The notes beneath the pieces were generated by a model. It saw only the letters and a program-made list of their open reading frames with translations, was not told where the DNA came from and searched no databases. From Bolinopsis microptera (lineage: Eukaryota > Ctenophora > Tentaculata > Lobata > Bolinopsidae): a stretch of DNA of 64,000 bases. This document shows, piece by piece, positions 34,601-48,000 of this stretch. The DNA lies in NCBI RefSeq assembly GCF_026151205.1, contig NC_087076.1, forward strand, positions 5,074,902-5,138,901. Reading direction: 5' to 3'. A program made the position numbers and the translations under genes. The first letter of the stretch is position 1; every line of letters begins with the position of its first letter.

Positions 34601-37600
34601 GACGACAGCGCTCTACTCTAAACTGGGATACATATATTGTTAGCTGTACCATACTCAGACACAGCGCTCTAACTCTAAACAGGTATACAGATAATGTTAG
34701 CCTTGTACCATACTCCAGACGACAGCGCACTACTGCTAAACTGGGATACGCTATTGTTAGCTTGGTGAGCCATACTAGACTACAGTGCACATTCTCATAA
34801 ACTGGATACAGATATTGTTAGCGTGTACCATACTCCAGACGACAGCGCTCTACTGTAAACTGGGGATACAGATATTGTTTAGCTTGTACCTACTCCATAA
34901 CGACAGCGCACAACTCTAAACTGGGATATCGGATATTGTAAGCTTGATACCATACTCAGACGACAGATGCGCTCAACTGTAGGAACTGGGATACAGAAAT
35001 TGTTAGCTTTTACCATACTCAACGACAGCGCACTACTCTAAACTAGGAACAGATATTGTTAGCGTTGTACCATACTCAGACGACAGCGCTTTCTAAAAAA
35101 AATACCTCCCGAAACTGGGAACAGATTATTGTTACTTTTGTACCTATACGCAACGACAGCGCACTACTGTAAAACTGGGATACAGATATTGTTTAGCTTG
35201 TAACCATACTCAGACGACAGAGCTCATAACTGATAAACTGGGATACCCTATATGTTAGCTTGTACCATACTCAGACGACAGCGCTCTACTCTAAACTGGG
35301 ATCAGATATTGTAGCTTGTAACCATACTCAGACGACAGCTCTCTACGCCTAACTGGGATACAGATAATTGTTAGCTGTGTACCATACTCAGAAACGACAG
35401 CGCTCAACTCTAAACTGTGATACAGATAAAGTTAGCTTGTGCCATACTCAACGAGCAGCGTCAACTTAAACTGGGATACAGATATATTGTTATATCTAGT
35501 ACCAATACACAGACACAGCGCTCTACTCTAAACTGGGATACAGATATTGTTATCTGTACGCAAACTCAGACGACAGCGCTCTAATCTAAACAGGATACAG
35601 ATATGTTACTTGTACCAACTCAACGCCCTGCGCTCTACTCTAAAACTGGATAACAGATATTGTTAAGCTTGTACCATACTCCCAGACGTTACCGCGCTCT
35701 TACTCTAAGCCTGGTGATACAGATATTGTTAGCTTGAAAGCCATACTCAGAAGACACAAGTGTTCTACACTAAACTGGGATACAGATAAAGATCGCTTGT
35801 ACCAAAGCACATACGACAGCGCTCTAAACTCTAAACAGGATACAGATATGTTAGCTTGTACCTACACTCAGACGACAGCGCTCTATCTAAACCTGGGATA
35901 CAGATATTGTTACTTGTACAATACTCAGACGACATCGCACTTCTCTAAACTGTGATACAGATATTGATAGCATGTACCATACTCAGAACTACAGTCGCTC
36001 TACTCTAAACAGATACAGATATTGATAGGCTTGTACCAACACAGACGACAGCGCTCTAACTCTAAACAGGGCATACAGATATAGTTAGCTATGTACTCAT
36101 ACTCAGACGACAGTGCTCTACTCTAAACAAACTAGATACAGAATATTGTTTAGCTTGTACCATACTCAGACCGACAGCGCTCTACTCTAAACTGGGATAC
36201 AGATATTGTTAGCTTTGTACCATACCCAGACGACAGCGCTCTACCTAAACTGGTATACAGATATTGTTTAGCTTGTACCATACTCAGACACAGCGCTCAA
36301 CTCTAAACTGGATACAGATATTGTTAGCTTAGTACCATACTCAGACTACTTGCTCTACTCTAAACTGGATCACAGATATTGGTTACTGTACAATGTACCA
36401 ACTCCAGACGACAGCGCTCTACTCTAAACTGGGATCAGATATTGTTAGCTTGTACCATACTCAGACGACAGTGTTCTACTCTAAACTGGGATACAGATAT
36501 TGTTAGCTTGTACCAACACAGACGACAGCGCTCTACTCAAAACTGGGATACAGTAATTGTTAGCTTGTACCATACTCAGACGAACGTGCTCTTCTCTAAA
36601 CTGGGATACAGGATATTGTTACTATGTACCAACTCAGACGAAGCGCACTACACTAACTGGGCTACAGATAATGTTAGCGTTGTACATACTCAGACTCAGC
36701 GCTCTACTCTAAATGGGATACAGATATTTTAGCTTGAACCATTACTCAGACGACAGTGCTCCTAACACTAAAGCTGGTACACAGATTATATTTATCTTGT
36801 AACCATACTCAGACGACAGGCGCTCTACTCTAAACTGGGATACAGATATTGTTAGCTTATTGATACATACTCAGACGACAGTGTTCACACAAAACTGGGA
36901 TACAATAATGTTAGCTTGTACCAAACCCAGATCGACAGCGCTCTTACTGTAAAGACTTGGGATACAGATATTGTTAGCTTGTACCATACCAGACACAGCG
37001 CTCTACTCTAAACTAGGATACAGATATTGTTAGAGCTTGTACCATACTCAGACGACAAGCGCTCTACACAAACTGGATACAGATATTAGTTAGCATTGTA
37101 CCTACACAGACGACAGCGCACTACAGTATAACTGGGATACAGATAATGTTAGCTTGTACCCATACTCAGACTACACGCTCTACTCTCGACTGGGATACCG
37201 ATATTGTTAGCTTGTACCAAAGTCAGACGACAGTGCTCAAAACCTAACTGGGATACAGATATTGTTAGCTTGTACCATACTCAGACGACAGCGCTCTAAC
37301 TTCTAAACTGGGATACATATATAAGTTAGCTTGTACATACTCAGACCCCGAAAAAACAGGCTCTACACTAAACTGGGATACAGATTTGTTAGCTTTACCA
37401 TTCTCAGACTACAGTGCACTACTCTAAAACTGTATAACAGATATTGTTAGCTTGTACCATACTCAGAACGACGAGTGCTCTACTAGCTCTAAACTGGATA
37501 CAGATATGATTAGCATGTAATCCATACCATACGACAGTGTTCTAACTCTAAACATAACTGTGATACAGATATTGTTAGCTTGTACCATACACAGACGACC

Positions 37601-38162
37601 AGCGCTCTACTCTAGACTGGGAATACAGATATTGTAGCTTGTAACCATACTCAGACGACAGTGCTCAACTCTAAACTGAACTGGATACCAGATATTGTTA
37701 GCTTGACATACTCGACGAACAGCGCTCTACTCTAAACCTGGGATACAGATATTTTTACTTGTACCAAACTCAGACGAAAAGCGCGTCTACTACTCAACTA
37801 ACTGGATACGATATTGTTAGCTTGCGCAGAACTCAACGACAGCGCTCTGTAACTCTAAAACTGGGATACAGATATTGTTAGCCTGTACCATACTCAGACG
37901 ACAGCGCTCTACTGTACACATGGATACAGATATTGTTATCTTGTACCATACTCAGACGACAGCCCTACTCTAAACTGATACAGAATATGTTAGCTTGTAC
38001 CAATACTCAGACGACCAGCGCTCTAATCTAAACTGGGATACTGATATTGATACTTTACCTATACTCAGACGACAGCGCACTACTCTAAACTGGGATACAG
38101 ATATTGTTATCTTGTAACCATACTCAGTACGACAGTGCTCTACTCATAAACTGGGATACAAT
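31633..38162. repeat. Module A3: 58-bp satellite array, full length
   Basis: About 112 units between an A-run plus CCTTAGGATACAG and ATACAATTAAGG. Foreign A-rich bursts occur near 33,604-33,626 and 35,093-35,110. Confidence 0.97.
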
Positions 38163-39960
38163 TAAGGTTATTTATTACAAATGTCTCTGACCCATAGCTA
38201 AGATCGTGAATTTTAGGCAGACCCACTCGACAGCGGCCAAATGATTGCGCATAATGAGCCCCCAGCCCGATACCCATTTTGCCTCCCAATTATATTAGTC
38301 ATCACGTTAAAGTTGCATAATAGAAGGTTCCGTTAATTCATTTAAAGATTAAGTTTTTTTCTATTTCTCGGCACGTAGCCGCGACACGACACGTAGCCGG
38401 GGCGAAGCTTCTTTGGTTTGGCAAGGGAGGGGGGAAGGCGTCAGCCCCCCAGAAAATTTTTGAGAAATTATGTGTTTTAAGACGACTATTTGGCTTTAAA
38501 AAAATTTTTAGGACAGTAAAAATCAGACATCACAAAAATACAAAGTTGGGTGGCTGAGGGGGCGCAGCCCTGGCCTTCTCGGACAATATTGAAAAATATG
38601 GGTGTTTCCAGACGACATTTGTAGTACCAAATAATCAGAGACAGATAACAAAAAAACAAGGTTGGTGGGCTGGGGGTGGGGGCGCAACCCCCGGAAAAGT
38701 TTAGTTGAGAATAGGTGATTCAGACGACATTTGGCCATTAAAGAAATTTGTAGGAAGCAATAATCATACATCAGAATAATATAAAGTTTGGAGGGCAATA
38801 GGGGAGCGAACCCCCAGGAAAATATTTGAGAAATATGGTGAATAAAACGGCATTTGGCATAAAGAATTTGGTGATAGTAATATCAGACATCACATAATAT
38901 AAAGTTGGGGGCCGGGGGGGGGGGGGGGGGGGCGCAAGCCCCCCAGAAATTGTTTGAGAAAATAATGTGTTTTAACGAGCAATTGGCAATAAAAAAATGT
39001 AGACAGTAATAATCAGACATCACAATAATCTAATAATACATAGTTGGAGCTATGGGGGCGCAACCCCCGCGAAATTTTGGAAATAGGTAGAATTCAGACG
39101 ACATTAGGCATTAAAAAAATTAGTAGGGGCAGTAATAACCAGAACAAACACAATAATATAATAGTTGGTTGGCTAGGAGGGGGGGGGGCGCAGCCAATCA
39201 GAAAATTTTTTGAGAAATTATGTGTTTTAGACGACATTTTACATTAAAGAAAATTTGTAGGACATTAATTATAATCAGAACATCACAATAATAAGTTGGA
39301 GGGCTAGGCAGGACTCAGCCCCAGCCTTCGAAACTTTTTGAGAATAGGGTGTTTCCAGACGACATTGAGGGAACCAGATATATCAGACATTACAATAATA
39401 CAAGGTGTGGGCTGTGGTGGGTGTGCGCAGTAATAAACATACATCCAAATAATATAAATATGGGACTGGGGAGGGTGGGGGCGCAGCCCCCAAGAAAATT
39501 TATTAGAAATTATATGTTAAGGGAACGACATTAGGCATTAAAGAAATTTTGTAGGACGGCTATAATACAAAGTTGGGGGGTGCAGCCCCCGGAAAATTTT
39601 GTGAGAAATAGGTGTTTCCAGACGACAATTGTGAGACAGCAATAATCAGAGACATTACAATAATACAAATTGGTGGGCTGGGGGGGGGCGGCTAGTAATA
39701 AGTCAGACATCCAATAATATAAAGATGGGGGAGCTGGGGGGGGGGGGGTGGGGGGCGTCAGCCCCCAAGAAAATTTTGTAAGAAATATATTTGTTTTAGA
39801 CGAATAAAGGGCATTAAAGAAATTGTATGACGGCGATAAGACCAAGTGGGGTGGCAGCCCCCCGGAAAATTTTTGAGAAATAGGTGTTTCAACGAACATT
39901 TGGCATTAGAAATTAGTAATATCAGACAATCACAATATATACAAAGTTGGGGCAAGGGGG
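38163..39960. repeat. Module B3: leader plus 14 ~120-bp units
   Basis: Leader with GCCCGATACCC and CGGCACGTAGCCG, then the 14-unit series in the same order with the short units near 39,425 and 39,690. Confidence 0.93.
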
Positions 39961-40178
39961 GAACTCAGTACTTGTCACATTGAATAAGTACATATTGTAT
40001 AGAGGGATTTTGGGAATGAATTACGAAATCTAAAGTCGATTGCCTGTCGTGTCGTTTAATACAAACAGTCATAAACAACAGCAGCCCACTTACCAGGCGA
40101 CCATTGCAAGGACTAGGGGGCTTATTATTTTTTGGGGTTCAATTTTTTTCCGGGGTTCTTCCCCCTTGGCTACGTTGT
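39961..40178. other. Module C3 spacer
   Basis: Begins GAACTCAGTACTTGTCACAT and keeps all C landmarks. Ends in the GGGG/CCCC hairpin before the first D unit. Confidence 0.8.
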
Positions 40179-42800
40179 CTGCATTCTAAGTTTGCCCAGA
40201 CGCACTCTATTAGAGTGCAGACTCAACATTTGTTGCCAGACCCACTAATCTAGAGTCCAGACCCACAAATACAGGTGTCATATCTCCTATATTCTAGTTC
40301 AAAGACCCCCAATTCGGTTGACAGAGTGAAGAATTACCATTCAGTTGCCAGAATCACCTCTTTCTAGAGAGAAACCCAGTTCTCTTCTAGTAGTACAGAG
40401 TCAAGACCCACTATTCAAAAAATGCAGACCCACCATTTGGTTGCATACCCACTCTTCTGAGGGCGAGAGACCTAACATTCTGGTTGCCAGCCCCACTCAT
40501 CTAGAGTGTAGACGCCCATTCCGATTGCCAGACCGCACTATTCATGAGTGAACACCCACCTTCGTGTTGCCGACTCCATCTAATCAAGACTCTAACCTCC
40601 AGACGCACAATTCTTGGTTGCCATATATCCATATACTCAGTTTAGAAACCTGCCTCCAATTCTGTTGACACTTGACCAGAGTGGTAGACTTACCATTCTG
40701 GTTTGCCCAAGACCACCTTCTAGATGAAGACCCACTGATTCTAGAATTCTTACCCACCATACTTGTTGCATACCAACTTCTTAGCTAGAGTGAAAGAGAC
40801 CCACTATTCACAATTCTGACCCACCTAATCTTGTTTCCAGACCCTACTAACCTAGAGGTGCAGACCCACATTCTGTATTGCCAGACTCACTCATCTTTGA
40901 TTCCCTGATTCCGACGCCACAATTCTGGTTGCCAGACCCACTCTTATAGATGCAGACACACCAAATCTCGTTGCCAGACACCACGTCTTCTAAAGTAAAC
41001 CCACCTATATAATTCAAGATTGAAGACCCACCATTCGGGTTGTCCAGACACTACTCTTCAAGGGTGTACGTAACACCCACCATTCGGTTGCCAGACCAAC
41101 ATCTAGATTGCAGACCCACCATTCCATCTGCCAGACCCTCTCTTTCTCAAGTCCAGACCCACTACTCAGGTTGTCAGACCCAATTCTTTTCAAGGTGTAC
41201 TACACCCACCAATCTGGTTGCCAGACCCACCTTCTAGATGCAAGGACCCACCATTCCAGCTGCCAGACCCACCACTCGGGTTGACAGACCCACTCTTCGA
41301 ATGGTGTACGTACACCCACCATTCTGGTTGCCAGACCACTTCTAGATTGCAGACCCACCATTCCAGCTGCCAAACCCACTCATCTCAAGTGCATAACTAC
41401 CACACCTGGTTGTCAGACCACCTTTAAGGTGCAGACTGCAGACCGACCGTTTCTGGTTGCCAGACCCACTTATAGATAGCAGACTCCAACATTCGAGCTG
41501 CCAAACCCACTCTTCGTCAGTGCATACCCCCCACTTCTGGTTGTCGACCCACTCTTATCTGAAGCCTGAAGGGTGCAGACCCACCATTCTGTTGTAATAC
41601 CAACTTCTAATTGCAGACCCACCATTTCCACTGCCAGACCCACACATCTCAAGTGCAGATCGTACCACTCTGGTATGTCAGAACCCACTCGTTAAGCCTG
41701 AAGGGTGCAGACCCACCATTCATGTTGCCAGAACCCACGTCTATATTGCAGACCACCATTCTAACTGCCAGACCCACTTCTAGATTCAGACCAACATTCT
41801 AGCTGCCAACCCCCTCTTCACAAGTGCAGACCCACCAACTGGTTGTCAGACCCACTCTTCAAGGGTCAGACAGCCACCACACTGGTTGTCAGACCCACAC
41901 TTCAAGGTGGTACGTAACACCCACCATTCTGGTTTCCGGACCCACTTCTAGAGTGCAGACCCCAACCATTCCAGCTGCCAGACCCACAGCTTCTCACGTT
42001 CAGACCCACAAACTCGTGTGTCAAACCCACCTCATATCAAGGGTGTACGTACAACCCACAATTCTTGTGCCAGACCAACTTATAGTATAGGCAGTTCCCC
42101 CATTCATCTGCCAGTTTGAGTGCCAGAACCCACTCATCTCAAGACCCATACCCACATTCTGTTTGTCAGAACCCACACTTAAAGGGTGCAGACTCACCAA
42201 ATAGCGGCCAGACCCACGCTTCTCAAGTGCAGACCCACCACTCTGGTTGCCAGGACCCCACTCTTCTAAGGTGAAGACACATATTCCCGAATGCAGAACC
42301 ACAATTCTGTTGCTAGACAACTTCTAGATTGCAGACCCACCATTCAGCCGCCAGACCCACTCTTCCACAGGTGCAGACCCACCATTCTGGTTGTCATAAG
42401 AACCCCTCTTCTAAGAGTGGAAGAACTCATTATTCCTCGAATGCAGATCCACAATACCTGGTTGCTAGACCAACTTCAAGATTGCAGACCACCATTCCAG
42501 CCGCAAGAACCACGCTTCCAAGTGCAGACCCACCATTCTGGTTGACAGACGCCACCTCTTCAAGGGTGTAGACCTCAACAATTCAGGTTAACAGAGCCCA
42601 CCTTCTAGATTGCATATACCCACCATACTAGCAGCCAGAAACCCACTATCTCCAAGTGCAACACCCACCACTTCCTGGTTTCAGACACCAGTTTAAGGTA
42701 CAACCCATCATTCTGGTTGCCAGAACCCACTTCTAATTGCAGACCCACCATTCAAAGCCAGACCCACACTCTTCTCAGATGCATACACACCACATCTAGG
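40179..42800. repeat. Module D3: 21-bp minisatellite
   Basis: About 125 units in the conserved order, the cleanest copy for defining unit types. GGTGTACGTACACCC palindromes occur near 41,303 and, with single-base insertions, near 41,062 and 41,198. Confidence 0.93.
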
Positions 42801-43042
42801 ACATCAGGGGTGAATAAAATCAACAAATGAGTCACGAAATCCTCCCCGAACCTCCACGTGGTGTGGCCTGGTTGGCACTAACGTGGTGTGCTCTCTGTTG
42901 AGTACAAAGTTGGCCTGCCAACGCAAAGTTCCCATAGAACCAGAATCAACACTAACAGCTACCAAGCACCAGGAAATTTCTCGTTTCCCGGAATATCAGT
43001 TCCAAGATATGTACACACACAAATGACATACATTGACATCCT

Positions 43043-43080
43043 CTGGTGATTTAGTACTCAAAGAGCTACTAAATCACCAG
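43043..43080. repeat. E3 copy of conserved long hairpin
   Basis: CTGGTGATTTAGTACTCAAA followed by GAGCTACTAAATCACCAG: near-perfect arms of about 17-18 bases with one missing G on the left. Confidence 0.82.
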
Positions 43081-44854
43081 AACTTCCTCATTTCACTTTT
43101 CCAGGTCCCATCGAAGTCCACCACCACAGAGCTATGGATTTCAAATCAACGCACAACTGACACAAGGACACACTGAATATTGAGTATCCTAGGCACTCCT
43201 CCCTCCAGAAACCACTTTTTCCAGGTCTTTTTCATTAAAACAGCTAATGCTCAAGGGCTGACACATTACACCAGACACAGGCTCGTGATAAGACAGAAGT
43301 ATGGAGTTAAAAACTCTGACAACTAGGACCACTGATACGAAATTCCTGAAACACATCGTCCTCCATAACCATTGTTCAGGGGACCGGGTTAAGCTTTGCC
43401 GACCCTCGTACATTGAAAGTGTGACTGACGCTCTACAATCATCTAGTAGCAGCAGATGTATGAATGATCACCCTTACTGGTTCTATTCATTTCTACAGCG
43501 TAGATCTCAACACTCGAAAACATTTCATCTCGTACATCCATCCGAGCTGCTTTTTCACAAGCCTGCCCCATTACACGGGGAACCCTTAGAATCTACAGTA
43601 CCGCTGGTGAGCAGCATAGCTCACTAAAGCATAGAGGACCTCTTTAGTTTCTGAGACGCAAGCTAACCGGATCATGAATAAACCTCAATGCAATGCTTAT
43701 GGGATGCAAATAGAAACATTCAAGGTTTATCGAAAGCATTACTCAATCTTTTGATCATTTTTTTAGCTCGACTGATAACATGGTAACCATTCAGTGACTG
43801 ACATTCCCTCCTCAGGTTAATTGAGGAAATCATACCCGCAATTTGCGTTATACATGGCAATATCTGGACTTATGAATAACTAGGATCACCATCAATGCAT
43901 GAAGTTCCCTCTCAGAATCCCAGGCTGGCATTTAAGCGCTTAACAGCACCATTTTTAACTCCAGGTACGTTTCTGAACATCTCAGACCAACTCACAAGGA
44001 ATTCACATCGAGGTAGACTTCGTTACCAGGACATTAAGGAATATACGGTAAAGAAATATCGGAATAATTCGCAAGTGGACGATCAATCCAACAACAACCC
44101 CATAGACCAGAACCCTTTCCTGCCCAAATAGCCACCACTGCAGTGACAAAGGAACATTCCACTTGTGTGTTCCTCCACAAATAAATACAGAACTTTATTT
44201 TTCTGGAACTGCACATCAGATGCTCACGATGGTACGCTTTCAGATAGGTCACAGCCCACTATTTATTTTCAGAACGTGGCATAACAACGTCCACTTCAAG
44301 ACGCAAGATTGCGAACACTTTTCAGGAGAGCAGGCAACATCCTCAGCACCTCCTCACAAGTGCATCCAGATCATGAAGATTCAGAAATTAGAAATAATTG
44401 GTAAACTCAACCTTAACACCAGTAAACTACATCATATCATTCAAATTTGGGAACAGTCGACAAGGACTGGATAGGAATACTCTTTTGGGTAACCTTCCTT
44501 GGATTCTTCAACCAGGAACTTTCGCTAAACCCCATACGTAGGAACTCCCAAGGCCCATCTCGCATAGAGACCTATCTCCCACGGCTTTGACCTTGCTCGA
44601 AGTCCCTTGTCTACCCGCAGAAGTAACTACAACGGTAGTCTTGTTTGCTCAGATAACAGGTAGTGACAGCTTCAAGACTCCAGGGTCTGTTGCAAATGAT
44701 ATTTTATATTTATATTTCGTATAATACATTTGGGAGTCCTGGCGTGCAGCTAAGCAGTAGTTGCATTCTGTGGGCACGGTGGAAGGCCGTCCATCTTAAC
44801 GTAAGAGGCCCAGAAGAACCGTTGACCAGAACAGAGAGAAAGAGAATATCAACA

Positions 44855-44860
44855 AATAAA
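44855..44860 (+). promoter_or_regulatory. AATAAA polyadenylation-like signal, E3
   Basis: Follows GAGAATATCAAC and precedes AGATTGTTTAATTTTTGC, as in the other copies. Confidence 0.3.
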
Positions 44861-44902
44861 AGATTGTTTAATTTTTGCAAAAGAATCTCGTCCATGTGAC
44901 AA

Positions 44903-44941
44903 CCCTTCCCAACCCCCCTCAACCCCCTACCCCTTCCCCCC
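44903..44941 (-). other. G-quadruplex-prone strand, E3
   Basis: Five C-runs of 3-6 on the plus strand ahead of CTAAAAAACTC. Confidence 0.6.
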
Positions 44942-45042
44942 TAAAAAACTCAACGGATTTTTGCTTCCCCGCAACAAGATTTTTTTCTGAAATTTTGTCA
45001 GCCAGATCTGTAACATCCTATCAATAATGTAAAAAAAAAAAA

Positions 45043-48000
45043 CCTTAGTATGACAGATATAGTTATGCTTTTACCAAACTCTGACGACAGCGGCTCAACT
45101 CTAAACTGGATAAACAGATATTGTTAGCTTGTACCATATCAGCACAACAGCGCTCTACTCTAAACTGGGATACAGATATTGTTAGCTTGTACCATACTCA
45201 ACGCAGTGCTTTCCTAAACTGGATACAGAATTGTTTAGCTTTACCATACACAGAACGAACAGCGCTCACGCTAAACTGGATCTACAGTAATTTAGCTTGT
45301 ACCATACTCCAGGACAGACAGCGCTCTAGAAACTCTAAACTGTGGATACAGATTTTGTTAGTTGTTACATACTCATCGGACCAGCGCACATACTCTAACT
45401 AGGATCCGAGAAATTGTTAGCCTTGATTACCATAACTCAGACGACAGCGCTCTACTCAAAACGGGATACAGATATTGTAAGGCTTGTACCAACTCAAGAC
45501 GACACGCTCTACACTAAACTGGGATACAGATATTGTAAGCTTGTACCATACACAGACGACAGCGTGCTCGTACGTAAACCATGGGAAATACAGATATTGT
45601 TAGCTTGTGACCATACTCAGACGACAGCGCGTCTACTACTCTTAAACTGGTATAACAGATTAATGTTAGCTTTACCATACTCAGACGACAGAGCTCTACT
45701 CTAAACTGGGATTCAGATATGTGTTATGCTTGTACCATTACTCCAGAAGACGACAGCGCTCTACTCGAAAACTGGGAACAGAATATTGTTAGCTTGTAAC
45801 CAAACTCGAGACGACAGCGCTCTACTCTAAACAGGGATACAGATCATGTTTACTTGTACCAACTCATACGACAGCGCTCTACACTAAACTGGATACAGAT
45901 ATTAGACGCTTGTCTCAACACAGACGACAGTGCTGTGCTTTCTCTCTAAACTGGGATACAGATATGTGGTTAGCTTGTTACCATACTCAACGACAGCGCT
46001 CTACTGTAAACAGGATACAGAATTGTTAGCTTGTACCATACACAGACTACACGCTCTACTCTAAACTGGGATAACACATAATTTAGCTTGTGACCATACA
46101 CAGACGACAGCGCACTACACTAAACTGGGTATACACATATAGTTTAGCTGTACCATACACATACGACAGGCGCGATAACTCTCTAAACGAGGGATAACAC
46201 AATTGTTAGCTTGTACATACTCAACGACATGCTACTACTCTAAACTGGGATACAGAAATGTTAGCTTGTACCATACTCCAGACGACAGCGCTTCTACTCA
46301 AACTTGGGGATACACTATTGTTAGCTTGAACCATACACATACGACAGTGCTCTACTCTAAACAGGATACAGATATTGTTAGCTTGTCCATACTCAACGAA
46401 CAGCGCTCTACTGTAAAACTGGGATACAAGAGATTGTTTAGCTGTACCATACTTCATACGAACAAAGCGCTCTACTCAAACTAGGATGCAATATTGTTAC
46501 TTGTACCAAACTCCAGACGACAACGCTCTAAACTCTAAACTGGGATACAGATATTGTTAGCTTTACCATACTCAGGGACGACAGCGCTCTGACTGTAAAC
46601 TGGGATACAGATATTGTTTACTTAGTACCAACTCAGACGACAGCGCTCTACTCTAGACTGGGCTAACAGATATTGTTTTACTTTTAACCACCATACTCAG
46701 AACGACAGTAGCTTCTACTCTAACTGAGATACAGTATATAGTTAGCTTTACCATAGACTCAACGACAGTCGCGACAACTCTACAACTGGGATACAGATAT
46801 TGAGCTAGCTTGGTATCCCCATACACTCAGACGACATGCTCTACTCTAACAGGGATACAGATTTTGTTAGCTTGTACCATACTCAGACGACAGCCTCTAC
46901 TCTAAACTGGGATACAGATAGTTTAGCTTGTGGCCATACACAGATACGACAGCGGTCTACTCAAAACAGGGATAAGAAATAATGTTAGCTTGTACCATAC
47001 TCTGACGGACATCGCTCTATACAAACTGGGATACAGATATTGTTAGCTTGTACCATCACAGACGACAGCGCTACTACTCTAAACTGGGATAAACAGTATA
47101 TTGTTATCTTGTACCATACACATACCGAACAGCGCTCTACTACTCTAAACTGGTATACAAGATAATGTTAGCATGCACCATACTCAGACGACAGCGCTGT
47201 AACTCTAAACTGGATACAGATATTGTTAGCTTGTACCATACTCATACGACAGTGTTCAACTCTAAACTGGATACAGATATTGTAGTTGTACCATACTCAG
47301 ACGACAGCGCTCTTCTCTATACTGGGATACAGATATTGTTAGCTTGATACCATACCTCAGACGACAGCGCTCTAACTCTAAACTTGGGATACAGATATTG
47401 TTAGCTGTACCATACGTCAGGACGACAGCGCACTACTCTAAACTTGGGATAATCAGATATTGTTATACTTTACTCATACACAGACGACAGTGCTCTACTC
47501 TAAACTAGGATACAGATAGATGTAGCTTGTACCATACTCAGACACAGCGGCACTACTGCTAAACAGGTGATACAGATATTGTTAACTGTACATACTCAGA
47601 ACGACAGCGCTCTACCTAAACTGTGGATACAGAATATTGTATAGCTTTGTACCATACTCAGACTACAGCGCTCTACTCTAAACTGGTTACATATATTTGT
47701 TAGCGTGTACCATACCTCCAACCACAAGCGCTCTACTCTACACTGGGATACAGATATTGTTAAGCTTGTCCATACTCAGACTAACAGCGCTCTACTCTAA
47801 ACGATACAGATATTGTTAGCTTTACCATACTCAGTACGACAGCGCCCTACTACTGTAAACTGGGAACAGATATTGTTTAGCTTGTACCATACTCAGACGA
47901 CAAGCGGCTCAACCTAAACTGGATACACATATTTTAGCTTGTACCATACTCAAGCGACAGTGCTCTACTCTAAAACTGGGATACAGATATTGTTAGCTTG

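Larger units (their letters stand above)
42801..45042. other. Module E3 linker
   Basis: Same layout as the other linkers; good copy of the hairpin and of the internal duplication. No conserved coding frame. Confidence 0.75.
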